Assembly: GCF_036588685.1 (NCBI RefSeq)
Contig: NC_086381.1
Coordinates: 68,889,436-68,953,435, forward strand
Origin: Mytilus trossulus
Taxonomy: Eukaryota > Mollusca > Bivalvia > Mytilida > Mytilidae
Direction of reading: 5' to 3'
DNA: 64,000 bases
The stretch's first letter is position 1. Each line of letters starts with the position of its first letter. The translations under genes and the position numbers were made by a program. Of the stretch, positions 23,359 through 35,285 are shown one piece after another. The notes beneath the pieces are model-generated. The model worked only from the letters and a program-made list of their open reading frames with translations, ran no database searches and was not told where the DNA came from.

Positions 23359-24803
23359 ACAAAAGATTTTTCATACCCCATTTGATAGACATTGATATTG
23401 GAAAAGGTGGAATAAAAGTGGATACTGCGGTCGGTGGTGTTAGTGTAGGGAAGGATGGCCTAAATGTTGACACATTAGCCGGTGGTACAGGGATAGGAAA
23501 AAATGGCCTAAATGTCAACACAGCACTCGGTAGTGTAGGTATCAACAAGGATGGTGTCAAGGCCAAAGTGGACACTCCCCTCGGTGGGTTTAATGTCTCA
23601 GCTGGGAAGGGTGGCGTCACCGCTGGTGGAAAAGTTGACGTTCCTGCTGTTGGTAGTCTAGGTGGTGCCGTGAATGTTGACAATAGTGGTAAAGTCAGTG
23701 GCGGTGGAGAAGCTTCTGTCAATTTCTTAGGTGTTGGCGAAGTTGGAGGTCACGTTAACGTAGATAAAAACGGTAAAGTCAGTGGCGGTGGTGAAGTTGG
23801 GTTAGAACTTGGTCCTCTAGCTCACGCTGGAGTTCATGTTGATGTAGATAAAAGTGGTAAGGTCAGCACTGGAGTTGATGCAAATGCAAATTTAGGTCCA
23901 CTTGGCAGTGTGGGAGCTCATGTTGATGTTGACCAAAATGGCAAAGTATCTACAGGTGTGAATGGACAGGCCAGTTTGGGCAAGTTAGGTAGCGTAAATG
24001 GGCATGTGGATGTCGATCAAAACGGCAAAGTAAGCGGTGGTGGGAATGGACAGGCTCAACTGGGTTCTATTGGAAGTGTTGGTGGTAATATCAATGTAGA
24101 CAAAAATGGACAGGTGTCAGGCAGTGTTCATGGAACTGCAAATCTTGGAAATGCAAGTTTGAGCGGCAATGTCAACATGGCAAATGGACATGTTAGTGGT
24201 GGGGTTCAAGGTCATGCAAATATCGGTCATTTAGGAAGCGTCGGTGGCAATATGAAAGTAGATAACAATGGACAAGTGTCAGGCGGTGTTCAAGGAACTG
24301 CAAATCTTGGAAACGCAAGCATGGGTGGTAATGTCAACATTGCAAATGGACAATTAAGTGGCGGGGCACAAAGTAATGCACATCTAGGTTATTTAGGAAG
24401 CGTCGGTGTCAATGTAAACGTGACAAATGGTCAGGTTTCTGGTGGGGTACATGGGCAGGCTAATATTGGATCCCTTGGAAGTGTTACCGGAAGTTTGACA
24501 AGTGGTTCAGGCGGCCAAACTGGTGGTGTAAACCTTAATCTTGGAGGTCAAAACTCAGGGTCTCAAACTGGGTCTACATCTGGTTCCGGTTCAGGATCAG
24601 CAAGTTTAGGTGTAGGAAGCTCTGCAACTGGTAAACTAACGCAGACAATGAATGGAATGTTTGGAAATTTCATGAGTGGATCAAATCTTGGTCTCAATGC
24701 AAAGATGGCAAAAGGAGGATTGAGTAATACATTTGGTGGAAGCGGTGGCGGCAGTGGGAGCAGTAAGTTGTTAGATACATGTGAAACCTCAGTAAATGCA
24801 TAA
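23359..24803 (+). CDS. Large 3' exon of a Gly/Val/Asn-rich repetitive protein
   Basis: The frame is open from a good splice acceptor (TTTACATTTTAG, exon from 23359, second codon position) to TAA at 24801-24803, and has no plausible ATG, so it continues an upstream exon that I could not locate. About 480 residues are encoded. After an N-terminal part with shorter repeats (IGKGGIKVDT, VGKDGLNVDT, IGKNGLNVNT), about ten repeats of roughly 31 residues follow the pattern GS.G..V.VD.NGKVSGG....A.LG.L. The tail is Gly/Ser-rich. The regular Gly/Val/Asn alternation suggests a beta-rich solenoid or matrix protein, possibly secreted (shell, byssus or mucus), but no signal peptide or homologue is seen here. 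GTAAGT at 24763 is a strong donor inside the last codons, so the exon may end at 24762 instead. Confidence 0.75.
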
Positions 24804-24819
24804 GGTCACACTTTAAAAT

Positions 24820-24980
24820 ATTTTGGTTTGCCCAAACCCTACCCAAAGGTTGAGACAGTGGGTAGGTAGGTAGGCATTTTGAAAAAAAAAGAAATTGAAG
24901 TATCAGATGTTTAGTAATCTATTTGCCCATTTGATTACAAAAAAAAACTGGGTAGGTAGCGTTTGGGCAAACAAACCTAT
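24820..24980. repeat. Inverted-repeat element in the 3' UTR
   Basis: GGTTTGCCCAAACCCTACCC (from 24825) is matched inverted by GGGTAGGTAGCGTTTGGGCA (24950-24969). It starts about 20 bp after the stop codon of the repetitive protein, so it would lie in the 3' UTR. Confidence 0.65.
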
Positions 24981-24995
24981 TATTTATTATGGCCT

Positions 24996-25001
24996 AATAA
25001 A
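24996..25001 (+). terminator. Candidate poly(A) signal
   Basis: AATAAA 193 bases after the stop at 24803; fits the last-exon reading of the repetitive gene. Confidence 0.45.
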
Positions 25002-25334
25002 TCTAATCCTTAAAGTTGCAGTAATGGAATACGGGATGATTAACTCGATAAATTAACAGAGGCAGATCAATTTAATATGGAGAATGGGGTTCACAATTTT
25101 TCTTCCATTCTGTTGGCCCTTGCATAGTAATATTAATTGATACAAGCAAAAATAGTATTAAATTACAGCATATTCTGGTGAAACATGAATGCAATATATA
25201 CAATTGACTTTTTTTGTGTTATAAAAGAAATGTGAGTAACTGGTTGGTTTCACACAAATAAAAAATTGTGAATCTGCATTATGTGTCACAAGTTCATGTC
25301 GACTATAATCGATTGTGTGTGCTCTTCTTTCAAG

Positions 25335-25373
25335 GTGCAAATGATTTCAGTCCACAAACAATACACCAGCAAG
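25335..25373 (+). CDS. Candidate 39-nt exon downstream of the repetitive gene
   Basis: Bounded by CTCTTCTTTCAAG and the donor GTATGT. If the donor at 24763 is used, the phases match (1 to 1) and it encodes S-ANDFSPQTIHQQ. It is short and could be chance; the alternative is that the gene ends at 24803. Confidence 0.3.
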
Positions 25374-26025
25374 GTATGTACTCAAGTTCAAAATTCTTTA
25401 AAAAAATATATACATGTGTTATAATGGGCATGCAACAACTAAAAGTGTAAAAACTACTTAACATCCGCAGCATCCGAATACACCTGCAGATTTTAAAGTG
25501 ATATTTGTGTTGATTGAATTTGCAGTCAGTGTGTTATTATCGTTACAATTGTTTTATGTTTGTCTGTTTTATACAGATCATGGTAACTGTTCTTTTGGTA
25601 CTTAAATATATGATATAAGACACACTTTTGGGGTATTTTTATATCTTTTTAATCTCTAACCACGTTTCTTGGTCGGAATCTATATTTGTTTCGTCCTCTT
25701 TATGCATGAAATAATTGCCATTGTATGTTAAACAAACATGAGTCAACCATTATATTTTTAAAATTGTCAGTGAAATACATAAAGATAATGTTATGTATAT
25801 CATGAACTTCTAACTGATGTCTTGCAAATTCACCTTTTTAATATACATTTACAATTTGTAGTTTCCCCGAAAGACCTACGTATACATTTAAAATTACTAT
25901 TTCCCCCGAAAGACCTACATACAATGTAGCCAAGTCCATCTTAGGGCGAGCTGAAACCTTAGTTTTTGTATAATTTCAAAAATTATAAACGGAAAATTAA
26001 AAACGGGTGTTTTAAATCATAAAGC
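25374..26025. other. No gene; short tandem duplication
   Basis: A segment with CCCCGAAAGACCTACRTA occurs twice at about 25863-25920. Otherwise AT-rich sequence with nothing supported. Confidence 0.4.
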
Positions 26026-26100
26026 ATCTTCGCTAGCTAAGGTTTACGATCCACTTCTTTCCTGTGGAGGAGAGAATTGGATCGCTAGCGAAGATGATCA
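26026..26100. repeat. Hairpin (ATCTTCGCTAGC)
   Basis: GCATCTTCGCTAGC and GCTAGCGAAGATG are inverted arms of about 13 bp, with GATCC/GGATC continuing inward around a 30-base loop. A foldback-type repeat. Confidence 0.6.
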
Positions 26101-27107
26101 TGTAATGGCTACTGAGCTGAAAATTCCACTGTGTAAAAAAATGAAATCAACGCTTTCTATTGTAGTGCGTTTTTTGTTATTTTGGCTATTCGAAACGACG
26201 TCAGGTTGCCGCCGTCAGAAATTTAATGCGTGTGACATCTTTTTCACCAATTTTCAAACATATTTTTCTCGGACAGTTCGAATGCTATGGAGACCAAAAA
26301 AGATATTTTGAAAAGATTAGAAAAATAACATGTCTATATAAGACTTTGATTGTCGATAATCAAGTGCAAAACTTAACATAGTTAACTTTAATTACGCCTG
26401 TACGCAACGTTTTTGCAAAAAATGAACGTGTGACATTTTATTCACCAAATTTTAAAATTTTGAATCTTTTTTGTTTTTGTGTTTGACCGATTTTGCGTTT
26501 GAAATTTATTAATTACAGAAAAACAACATTATACTAGCTATATCATTTTCTCACCTGATGACATCATTTATTCGCATTTTTTAACTGTTTTCGTTAGAGC
26601 AGTTTCGAAAATGAAGATGGGACACAATGAAACCTTGCAGATTTGCCTGGCGTAACAGAATAAGACGCAATAAGCCGTCAAACAAATATATCATAATGGG
26701 TTGCCATTTCATGGCAATTCGCGGCAAACAAAAAAAAATGATGAAAATATGCAAAAAAAAAGTCGAAAAGAAGTCTTATACTTCAGTTTTTGTCGTCAAA
26801 TGTTACCCGGGACAGTCCATTATTATTCCAAAATCCATAATCAAATGCATAACAACTCGACCAAATGCGTTTTATATTGTTTTAATGGAGATAATTGAAC
26901 AAAGACATTTATATCAAGCACAATAGTATCAGAGGTTTAATACAAAATACGTTTTTTCTGCACCTGTAGCTCAGTTTTAACCACAAAACATACAAAAAAC
27001 GTGAACGGTACGAACATCGCGCGTAACGTCTATCTTTTGTAATTTGTTTCCCCTTTAAATATGTATTGGACATTATGACATTAGCGTTTCATCAAAGCTA
27101 GTTGTTG
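26101..27107. other. No gene supported
   Basis: Two frames (26105-26311 and 26627-26926, plus) have Lys-rich or mixed composition, no recognisable domain and no clear splice context. The sequence GTGTGACATYTTWTTCACCAA occurs twice (about 26230 and 26430), suggesting an old internal duplication. Confidence 0.35.
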
Positions 27108-27198
27108 ATTATATGGGGAATCACTGAAGCGTGAATGGAGCCCTATTAGGTCAGTTAGCGCCACCTCCCCTTTTAAAAAAGTTCTGGAACCGCCACTG
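27108..27198 (-). mobile_element. CAGTGGCGGATCC MITE fragment
   Basis: Reverse-complement copy ending at CCGCCACTG; contains GGGGAATCACTGAAGCGTGA. Truncated relative to the copy at 43188-43336. Confidence 0.6.
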
Positions 27199-27314
27199 TG
27201 AATATAAATAGTAAGGGATTATGTCGGAACAATATTCGTTTATCCTGTTTGTGTCAGTATTGTCAATTATGCACTTGTAATTTTCTTATTCTAATTTAAG
27301 TTGGTGTACAACAG

Positions 27315-27379
27315 TTTTTCATGCAGAAAATGCAGCAAGGACGAAGGCGACGATTTAATCTGTAACTACGTGCACAATG
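27315..27379 (+). CDS. Candidate exon with CxxC..C motif
   Basis: Between TGTACAACAG and the donor GTAAAT a 65-nt segment reads FSCRKCSKDEGDDLICNYVHN. The CxxC followed by a DDLI..N pattern resembles the start of a zinc-binding module such as the CULT-type proteins, but no further exons of it are found. It could be a lone or dying exon. Confidence 0.35.
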
Positions 27380-27596
27380 GTAAATTCATATATCAATCGT
27401 CTTTAAATAAAATACGTTTCAAGTGGGAAAAACTACAACGTTGAAAGCCTTGTAAATGCTATCGCGCTCCATGATATAAAATATGCTTCGGTTATTTGTA
27501 CACGCATAAAAAATACTAAAGAACGTTTATCTTTAGATTGGAATGCAAATAATAACTATTTGTCATTAACTCACTGTTTAATATATAAAAAAAAAA

Positions 27597-27780
27597 GAAG
27601 ATGTGGTATGATTGCCAATGAGACAGCTATCCACATAAGACCAAAATGACACATAAATTAACAACTATAGGTCACCGTATGGCCTTCAACAATGAGCAAA
27701 GCCCATACCGCATAGTCAGCTATAAAAGGCCCCGACAAGACAATGTAAAACAATTCAAACGAAAAAACTAACGGCCTTTA
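27597..27780 (+). repeat. Mussel R1 repeat
   Basis: A nearly complete copy: AGATGTGGTATGATTGCCAA, TTAACAACTATAGGTCACCG, CCCATACCGCATAGTCAGCT and CAATTCAAACG follow in order. Type unknown; no pol III boxes or coding frame are visible. Confidence 0.75.
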
Positions 27781-28520
27781 TAGTCAATTTTTAACCATTT
27801 TCGTAAATTTTAGTAATCTTTTACAAAAATCTTCTCCTCTGAAACTACAGGGCCAAATTTAACCAAACTTGGCCACAATCATCATTGGGGTATTTAGTTT
27901 AAAAAATGTGTCCGATGACCCGGTCAACCAACCAAGATGGCTGCCACGGCTCAAAATAAAACATAGGGGTAAAATGCAGTTTTTGGCTTATAACTCAAAA
28001 ACCAAAGCATTTAGAGCAAATCTGACAGGATCAAATTGTTCATCAGGTCAAGATCTATCTGCCCTGCAAATTTCAGATGAATCGGACAACCTGTTGTTGG
28101 GTTGCTGCCCCTGAATTGGTAATTTTAAGGAAATTTTGCTGTTTTTGTTTCTTATCTTGAAAATTATTATAGATTGAGATGAATTATAAACAGCAATAAT
28201 GTTCAGCAAAGTAAGATTTACAAATAAGTCAACATGACCGACGGAAATGGTCAGTTGACCCCTTTAGGAGTTATTGCCCTTTATATTCAAGTTTTAACCA
28301 TTTTTTTGTAATTTATAAAAATCTTTTACAAAAAATCTTCTCCTCTGAACCTACTGGGCCAAGTTAATTATAGATAGAGATAATTGTAAGCAGCTAGAAT
28401 GTTCAGTAAATTAAGATGTACAAACACATCACCATCGCCAAAACACAATTTTGTCATGAATCCATCTGCGTCCTTTGTTTAATATTCACATAGACCTGTC
28501 ACCAAGGTGAGCTTCTAGTT
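27781..28520 (+). repeat. Interspersed repeat family R2, copy 2
   Basis: Same family and orientation as 14776-15380, with the start AAAATGTGTCCGATGACCCG at about 27903. A shorter internal duplication (TTTTACAAAAATCTTCTCCT, also about 28324) precedes and follows it. Confidence 0.65.
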
Positions 28521-28794
28521 TTACATATGTTTTTGCTGAACGCTCTATTCTCAGGCGGGTCATAAAATCTGATTTGATATATGAAGGAAAATGTTTTCTA
28601 AAAGCTGTATATTGTCAATGTGGTAAAAACAGATGTGAAGCATATTATTTTAATATATTGTGTTTAACATTTTGATATATGGTGCTAAAAATTTGAAAAA
28701 GAAAAAAATATCATTTTGATATTTTGTTCTTAGCATTCTACAATTTATTTTTATATAGTGTAATGCTGTTTCAGTATGATTTCATAGCATAAAT

Positions 28795-28985
28795 AAAACT
28801 ATTTCTTCATTTCAGTTATTATGTATAATCTCTGTCGGTATTTCTAGTGATTATACATAATCCCTGAAAATTTTAGTTATTATATAAAATCCCTACTAAA
28901 CTGGCCAGTGATTCTTCATAATCCCTGAAAATTTCAGGGATTCTACAAGAATCACTGATTATACAAATTCACTGTAACATATCTA
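28795..28985. repeat. TIR-like repeat (TTATACATAATCCCTGAAA)
   Basis: Several direct and inverted copies of AGTGATTATACATAATCCCT and TTTCAGGGATTCTACAAGAA make a compact element of about 190 bp. Confidence 0.55.
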
Positions 28986-29715
28986 CTATCATTCAATTCG
29001 GGTTTACTAGTTAAAGATGTAATCAGTGAAGAAAAATCTAAATCAAATCAGTTTGCTGCGTTAAAAGTCTTCTTTTCTATTTGTTTCAGAGCTCCAGATG
29101 AACTGTGCACAACATATTTTAAAATGGTCGTGAAGCTATTTTAAATTTTTCTTTGATTGTTATTTTAAAATATAGTAAAAGGATTCTTTAAAGAACAAGC
29201 GATGTCATGGTCTCCAGCCTACAGCATAATTTGAAGCCTAAGGTTGTTGTCATAAAATTAGTTGATTAGGTTTGACTAAAAGCTTCATCTGTGTAAAGGA
29301 ATCACCATGATTATCTCCAGATCTTTATACTTGTCGAATTCCAGCTCGTCGTCCTTTCTTTTTTACTACAAGGGACATATTAACAATTAAACTTATTTAT
29401 TTCGGCGGAAGTTTTAAGTATGGCAAGCAGGTACAAAAATGGTTTCAAACTTTCTGTGAGGTGAGAAGTTTGTTGTTCCGTGTTGAAGGCCTCACTGCGA
29501 CTGAAATGAAGAGCAGCGATCAAATGCTTTATTTCTGTACCTGTACTGATTTGTCATGGATGAATACCATGCATGCTTTGCTTACAAATTCTATTAATAT
29601 TGTAAAACAGTTACTATATTAATTCTTTTTAGAAATATATTTCATATCATAGAACTATATTAAATATTATAGAAATATATTTAATATTGTAGTACTATAA
29701 AAATTAGAAATTCCA

Positions 29716-30580
29716 ATGGGGACTAACTGTGCACCACTAATTGCAGATACTATTTCACATCCAATCTTTTATGGTAAAATTCTTTACAAAGCACAAAAAC
29801 GTCGGCCTTCATCTCAAAAGCTAACAAAACCCTTGAAAAGACTTAAGAATGGATATAGTTACGAAACTGTTGTCAGGTCATTACACCTGAAAATGGCATA
29901 TTGTGGCATTAATATCAATTCAGTAAAGGGTCTTTGCATCGGAAATAAACACATATATTCTAAAACAAGTTTTAACATGATACGGTTTTGTTTCTCTCGT
30001 ATATTTTATGATGGAATGACACTAAACCCCTAACGAGAGGGAGTGTGCTTGATATTCTTATGATGAAGACATGTAAGCATGTCAGTAACTGCTAGTAGTT
30101 CTTTGTTAATGTATGTATCATTGTCATATTATACTTAGTTTCTTTTGTAACTTATTCTGACATCGGACTTGGGCTTCTTCGTTTAAACTGAGTTTTATTG
30201 TGCGTATTGCTATGTGTATGTTTTGTTCTACATTGGCTAGAGGTATTAGGAGGGGGGGTTGAGATATAAAAAAAAACCATGTTTAACCCCGCCTGTTCCA
30301 AGTCATGAGCCTCTGGTTTTGTTAGTCTTGCATGATTTCAAATTTAGTCTCTTTTGTATATATTTTGGAGTTAAGTATGATATCCGTTATCACTGAACTA
30401 GATCATATTTTTGTTTAGGGGCCAGATGAAGCCATCCTCCTGGTGTCGGATTTTCTCGCTATATTGAAAACCAATTGGTGGACTTCTGTTTTCCGCTCTT
30501 TGTGGAGTTGTTCTCCTGGACACATTCTTGATCTCCAATCTCAATATTATATAGGACTATATTTAAATATTCCGACATTC
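29716..30580 (+). pseudogene. Retroelement reverse-transcriptase remnant, internally deleted
   Basis: The frame 29716-30033 starts MGTNCAPLIAD, a motif I recognise from reverse transcriptases of mussel retroelements (probably Penelope-like). It then jumps to TISHPIFYGKILYKA and GYSYETVVRSLHL, which in such proteins lie much further on. The catalytic palm part is therefore deleted. The following 500 bases carry the usual 3' tail of these copies (GCTAGAGGTATTAGG, GGGGCCAGATGAAGCC), also seen at 53655-53830. Confidence 0.6.
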
Positions 30581-31821
30581 TTCTTGAAAGACGATATCAG
30601 ATGTAAATATAAATCTCAATCTTCAAGGTTTCAGTTCAGGAAAATTCTGCTATAGAAACACTTACAGCCAGATAACTTACTTTAGACCGTGGCACACTCT
30701 TGAATGTTAAGGACAGTTACAGACAAATTAAATTGTCTTTCTTAGAAAACGCTACAAAGACTTGTGGTCAGTGACTTAGTGTTCTTTAATGTTCTAACGA
30801 CTAGAACTATAATTTTTAAAACATGCATGTGCCAAACTTAAAGATCACAGAATGTCCCAGGCTTTTAACACTTTTCGTGAATTTCAAGACCTAGAACGAT
30901 TTAAACAAATTCCCCAAGTTTTATAGTTCTCAAAGACCGATAGGAACACTTAAAAACGGGAACGGCAAAAAACATTAGTTAAGATCCAACGAGTTTGCGA
31001 ATGTTTGCGGGAATTACTTTCAAAGTGATTTCAGTAACACGACGACATAGTCTAGACAATTGTTGTACTAGTAGTTGATCGTCCTCATAAAAGAACTGTG
31101 ATTTAACTTTCCCTGACCTACCTTTAGAATAAGTCAATCAGTTAGGGGAGTAGATTTGTTTAATAAAGAGCATGTGTCTCAAACTCCAGAATGAGATAAT
31201 GAACTGATGGAAATTCAATATAAGTTTCATAGCATGTACAAAAACAAGCTTTTTATTCTCTAAGCCATGTGAAAATCTACTCAATATTACTTTAGAATGA
31301 CTATACTTATTTTCAGTTATGTTTATGTAATGTCTCTTTTATTATGTCTAAGAATAGAAATTCTGGCATTGTAATTTTATTATGAATTATAATTCACAAA
31401 TATACAATAATTTAAAAACCGTTTCCGGTAACAAAGTACATATCACAGATTATTCAAAATCACAGATGGCAGTTAACAAACTCTCATGAATGATAGCTTG
31501 AGTTTCCGAGTAAAGAATACAGTTTTATAATACTCATTTTCTGATAAAAGAAAATGTTCGACAGCTGTGTTCATTTAGTTTATATAGTCAAGCTGAATAA
31601 AATAAAGTACACGAAGATGCTCAAGTGATAACATCATGCTATGTTATATGAGTATGTGTAAATGCGAACAATGGAAGCATCAATCAAGATATATTCTTGA
31701 ACTTCTTTATCATCTATCGGGTTTAAATGGCATGATAAACAAAGTTTGGAATATGCAGCCAAATACCACAATACGGACGGAGTGAAGATAAAGGTGGCAA
31801 AATCTACTATACGTTTATGCA
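30581..31821. other. 3' flank of the seven-exon gene, no other feature
   Basis: AT-rich. On the minus strand, AATAAA-type signals lie at 31376-31381 and 31338-31343; either could end the transcript whose stop codon is at 31822. Confidence 0.35.
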
Positions 31822-32165
31822 TTAAGCTGAAACTATTGTCGGACACGGTATTGTCGTTTCTTGATCTGCAACCTGTCCAGCATTTGTCGTACTGCAATCA
31901 TAGTACATGTTGTCGTTAACTTTGTTCTTATCGGTTTGTAGTTCACTGTCTTCAGTAAAATGTGTTGTATTTTCTTTCTCGTCCTTGCCTTTTTCGATAT
32001 ATAACTCTTTGACGTTGCTTTTGTCTCCATCTTCATATCCTGCCATATTTACGTTATTCTGTGTCGATAGGGCATCAAGACAAATGTAGGACAATTTATG
32101 AGGATCAAATACGGGATATACAGTGGGTGGTACACTTTTCTGTCCATAACAACCTTTTGTACTAC
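31822..32165 (-). CDS. Exon G, terminal coding exon
   Basis: The acceptor is TTTTATTTTTAG at 32166-32177. It completes the codon split after exon F (G|GT) and runs 113 codons to TAA at 31822-31824. Reads GSTKGCYGQKSVPPTVYPVF at the start and ends TTIPCPTIVSA. The composition is polar with many Asp, Glu, Lys and Asn, and no domain is recognised. Confidence 0.75.
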
Positions 32166-32720
32166 CTAAAAATAAAATGAATTATAATGGTTCATTTGTG
32201 TCTTTATGTTTTCATTAAAGAAACACAACAAATTAAAAAAAACCGAAGTCTTTCATTCTTTTTTTTTTTTTAACTCTATGTGACAGCTACACAACTTTGA
32301 TAGATTTTGGCATTTTTTTTTATTTATTTGTCTTTGAAAATTATTCATATCTATTTTATAAAAAAAACCCTCTTAGATTTACTTCGTAAATTTTTTTGAA
32401 AAATAATTTTAAAATATCGATTTTAGTTGAAATGATAGGATTTTTTTAAGTGAGAACTCACTTTTTTCCTAATATGGCTGTAGTTTTGACCGGTACTACA
32501 TAACTAATAAAAAACGATTTATCAACTCCAAGACAGCAGAGAGAATTTCATTCATTTTACACGCTTGTAATGGAAAGAGAAGAATGGCATCTGAATTGTA
32601 CAAGTCGGGCTACTACTAGTAAATTAAATTTTACATTCGTTAAACGGTTCTATGCACTGAAAAAAACGTTAATCTACAACATAAGTCAAAAGGTTTTGTA
32701 TAAATTTTGTCCAAACATAC

Positions 32721-32871
32721 CAATATTGAAGACCTGCCTGCTGACAATGTCGGAGTCTACAGATTTATTTGGCAGATAACCAGCCATGTCACATGATAAA
32801 ACAGCAGACACGTTCTGGAGACGTTCAACTTCTTCACCATTGTTATTATCTGTTTCAGTTGCTTCTTCAGA
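32721..32871 (-). CDS. Exon F
   Basis: The acceptor TTTTGATTTCAG precedes 32871 and the donor is GTATGT. It starts SEEATETDNNNGEEVERLQN and ends with VSRQVFNI plus one base. Its donor is single, unlike those of exons C to E. Confidence 0.75.
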
Positions 32872-32997
32872 CTGAAATCAAAATATAAGTGTGCCAACTA
32901 ACTATGTTGCCTTTAGGTCAAAAGAAATGTATTTTTTACTATCTCAATGATCTACAAAGGCCGTTATAGTTTTCTAGTGTGAATTTTTTTACATTGT

Positions 32998-33125
32998 CAT
33001 TTCGGGGCCTTTTATAGCCGAATACACGGTATGGGCTTTGTTCATGGTTGAAGGCCATATTTGTTAATGTCTGCTTCATTTGGTCTCTTGTGGCGAGTTG
33101 TCTCATTTGCAATTTTACCACATTT
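32998..33125 (-). repeat. Mussel R1 repeat in intron 5
   Basis: Reverse-oriented copy: GGGGCCTTTTATAGCCGAAT, GGTATGGGCTTTGTTCATGG, GTTGTCTCATTTGCAATTTT. Confidence 0.7.
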
Positions 33126-33480
33126 TTTCATGTCTATAGCTAATTTGGTTCTGTTCCGTTAAACGTTTATATTTTTTTGATAGCCTTTTTGACTGAAACT
33201 GTTTAACATAAACAAAAAATGTGAAGTGCAGTTTTGCAAGAATCTCGAATCAAAAGTTTGATAGTTTCATCCTGAAAGTACTTTTTGCAAGAATATAAAA
33301 TTATAATTTAAAAAATATGTTAGCTCTAGTTATCTGAAGGGCTTCAGTAGAAAGTTAAAAATTGGTGACTTCAATATAGAAGTGTTAAATTTCGGTTAAA
33401 GTAGATACCATCAGGCATTCTGCACCGAAATCTTTGAATGAAGACCAATATTCTGATATTTTCTTATTTGTCCACCAAAA

Positions 33481-34490
33481 GATTTGATACACTATATTAT
33501 CTTACGTAAGGTTTAACATGCAGGACGTGATACACTATATTATCTTACATAAGGTTTAACATGCAGGACGTGATACACTATATTATCTTACATAAGGTTT
33601 AGCATGCAGGACGTGATACACTATATTATCTTACATAAGGTTTAACATGCAGGACTTGATACACTATATTATCTTACGTAAGGTTTAACATGCAGGACGT
33701 GATACACTATATTATTTTACGTAAGGTTTAACATGCAGGACGTGATACACTATATTATCTTACGTAAGGTTTAACATGCAGGACTTGATACACTATATTA
33801 TCTTACGTAAGGTTTAACATGCAGGACTTGATACACTATATTATCTTACGTAAGGTTTAACATGCAGGACGTGATACACTATATTATCTTACGTAAGGTT
33901 TAACATGCAGGTCTTGATACACTATATTATCTTAGGTAAGGTTTAACATGCAGGTCTTGATACACTATACGGTATTATCTTACGTAAGGTTTAACATGCA
34001 GGACGTGATACACTATATTATCTTACGTAAGGTTTAGCATGCAGGACGTGATACACTATATTATCTTACGTAAGGTTTAGCATGCAGGATGTGATACACT
34101 ATATTATCTTACGTAAGGTTTAACATGCAGGACGTGATACACTATATTATCTTACGTAAGGTTTAGCATGCAGGACGTGATACACTATATTATCTTACGT
34201 AAGGTTTAACATGCAGGACGTGATACACTATATTATCTTACGTAAGGTTTAGCATGCAGGACGTGATACACTATATAAATATTAACTTACGTAAGGTTTA
34301 GCATGCAGGACGTGATACACTATATTATCTTACGTAAGGTTTAGCATGCAGGACTTGATACACTATATTATCTTACGTAAGGTTTAACATGCAGGACTTG
34401 ATACACTATATTATCTTACGTAAGGTTTAGCATGCAGGACGTGATACACTATATAAATATTAACTTACGTAAGGTTTAGCATGCAGGACG
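33481..34490 (-). repeat. 43-bp minisatellite seeded by the exon E splice donor
   Basis: About 23 units. On the minus strand each unit reads CCTGCATGYTAAACCTTAC then GTAAGATAATATAGTGTATC. The first half is the 3' end of exon E and the second half is its 5' splice site and intron start. Nearly every unit keeps GTAAG; one near 33711 is GTAAA and one near 33933 is CTAAG. The core CTTACGTAAG is palindromic, so donor-like sequences occur on both strands. Reading past the first donor gives TAC GTA AGT TAA, an immediate stop. Confidence 0.9.
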
Positions 34491-34582
34491 TCTCTGATGA
34501 TGCTGTTTAGTTCAGCGTTCTTAAGTTGCAATCTCTGAATGTAGCCTTGCTGTTGTATTATCAGTAATTTTAACTCTGAAAT
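34469..34582 (-). CDS. Exon E (38 codons, coiled coil)
   Basis: The acceptor is CTCTATTGATAG. It starts ISELKLLIIQQQGYIQRLQL, continues with KNAELNSIIRDVL and ends HAKPY just before GTAAGT. The spacing of Leu and Ile fits a coiled coil. The last 19 bases of this exon are the first part of the 43-bp tandem repeat that fills the start of the intron. Confidence 0.8.
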
Positions 34583-35285
34583 CTATCAATAGAGAACCAT
34601 ATAATATTGAAAGTTACAAATAGAAGGTAATTTTCAACTTGAATCCAATGACTACACACGATTTTATTTAAATAACAGCATAGACAGATTTTATTAGCTG
34701 TAAATATGGAAACCAACACATGTATGCATGTACAAGATAAGCTTGTAATGTAAATGCATTATCTTCCGAGCATAATTCTTTTATAAGCATTAATTCAACA
34801 AATTATAAATGACTGGTTTGATTCTAATGTGTAAATAATCGTCTCTCACAGTCTTCACGCTTAACTACAAGTCCTGCGACCATGGCTTGTAAAATTCTAA
34901 AATTCTTCTCTACAAGCCAACAGAAACTAAAATTTTCAAAAAATTGAGCTTCTTGCTTGTGAACTCAAAATGCTGCTCTCACAATTCTGTATGAATGGCT
35001 TTTATATTTAGGTAATTTTTTTTAAATGTGTTATGCCAGAATGTTATGTATTGCTTTGTACTCGCTAAATAGAATAAAAAAAATTCCAAAATTGCATTTT
35101 TCAGAATTTTCATGGGGGTAAAGAGGAAAATCAGGTTTTTCTTTTTTGGCATACTTTTTTTTTTCTGCTCTCAGTAAATAGTAGCTTCTTTTTCCTGGTG
35201 CCTCATTATAGTTTGTGCTTCCTATCGAATCAAGTCTGGTAATATAGTATATCCCTCTTTAATGTGGTTGAACCACCTTACTTAC

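Noticed and set aside
26627-26926. 99-codon plus-strand frame
   Set aside because: Lys-rich, overlapping frames, no domain, no splice context.
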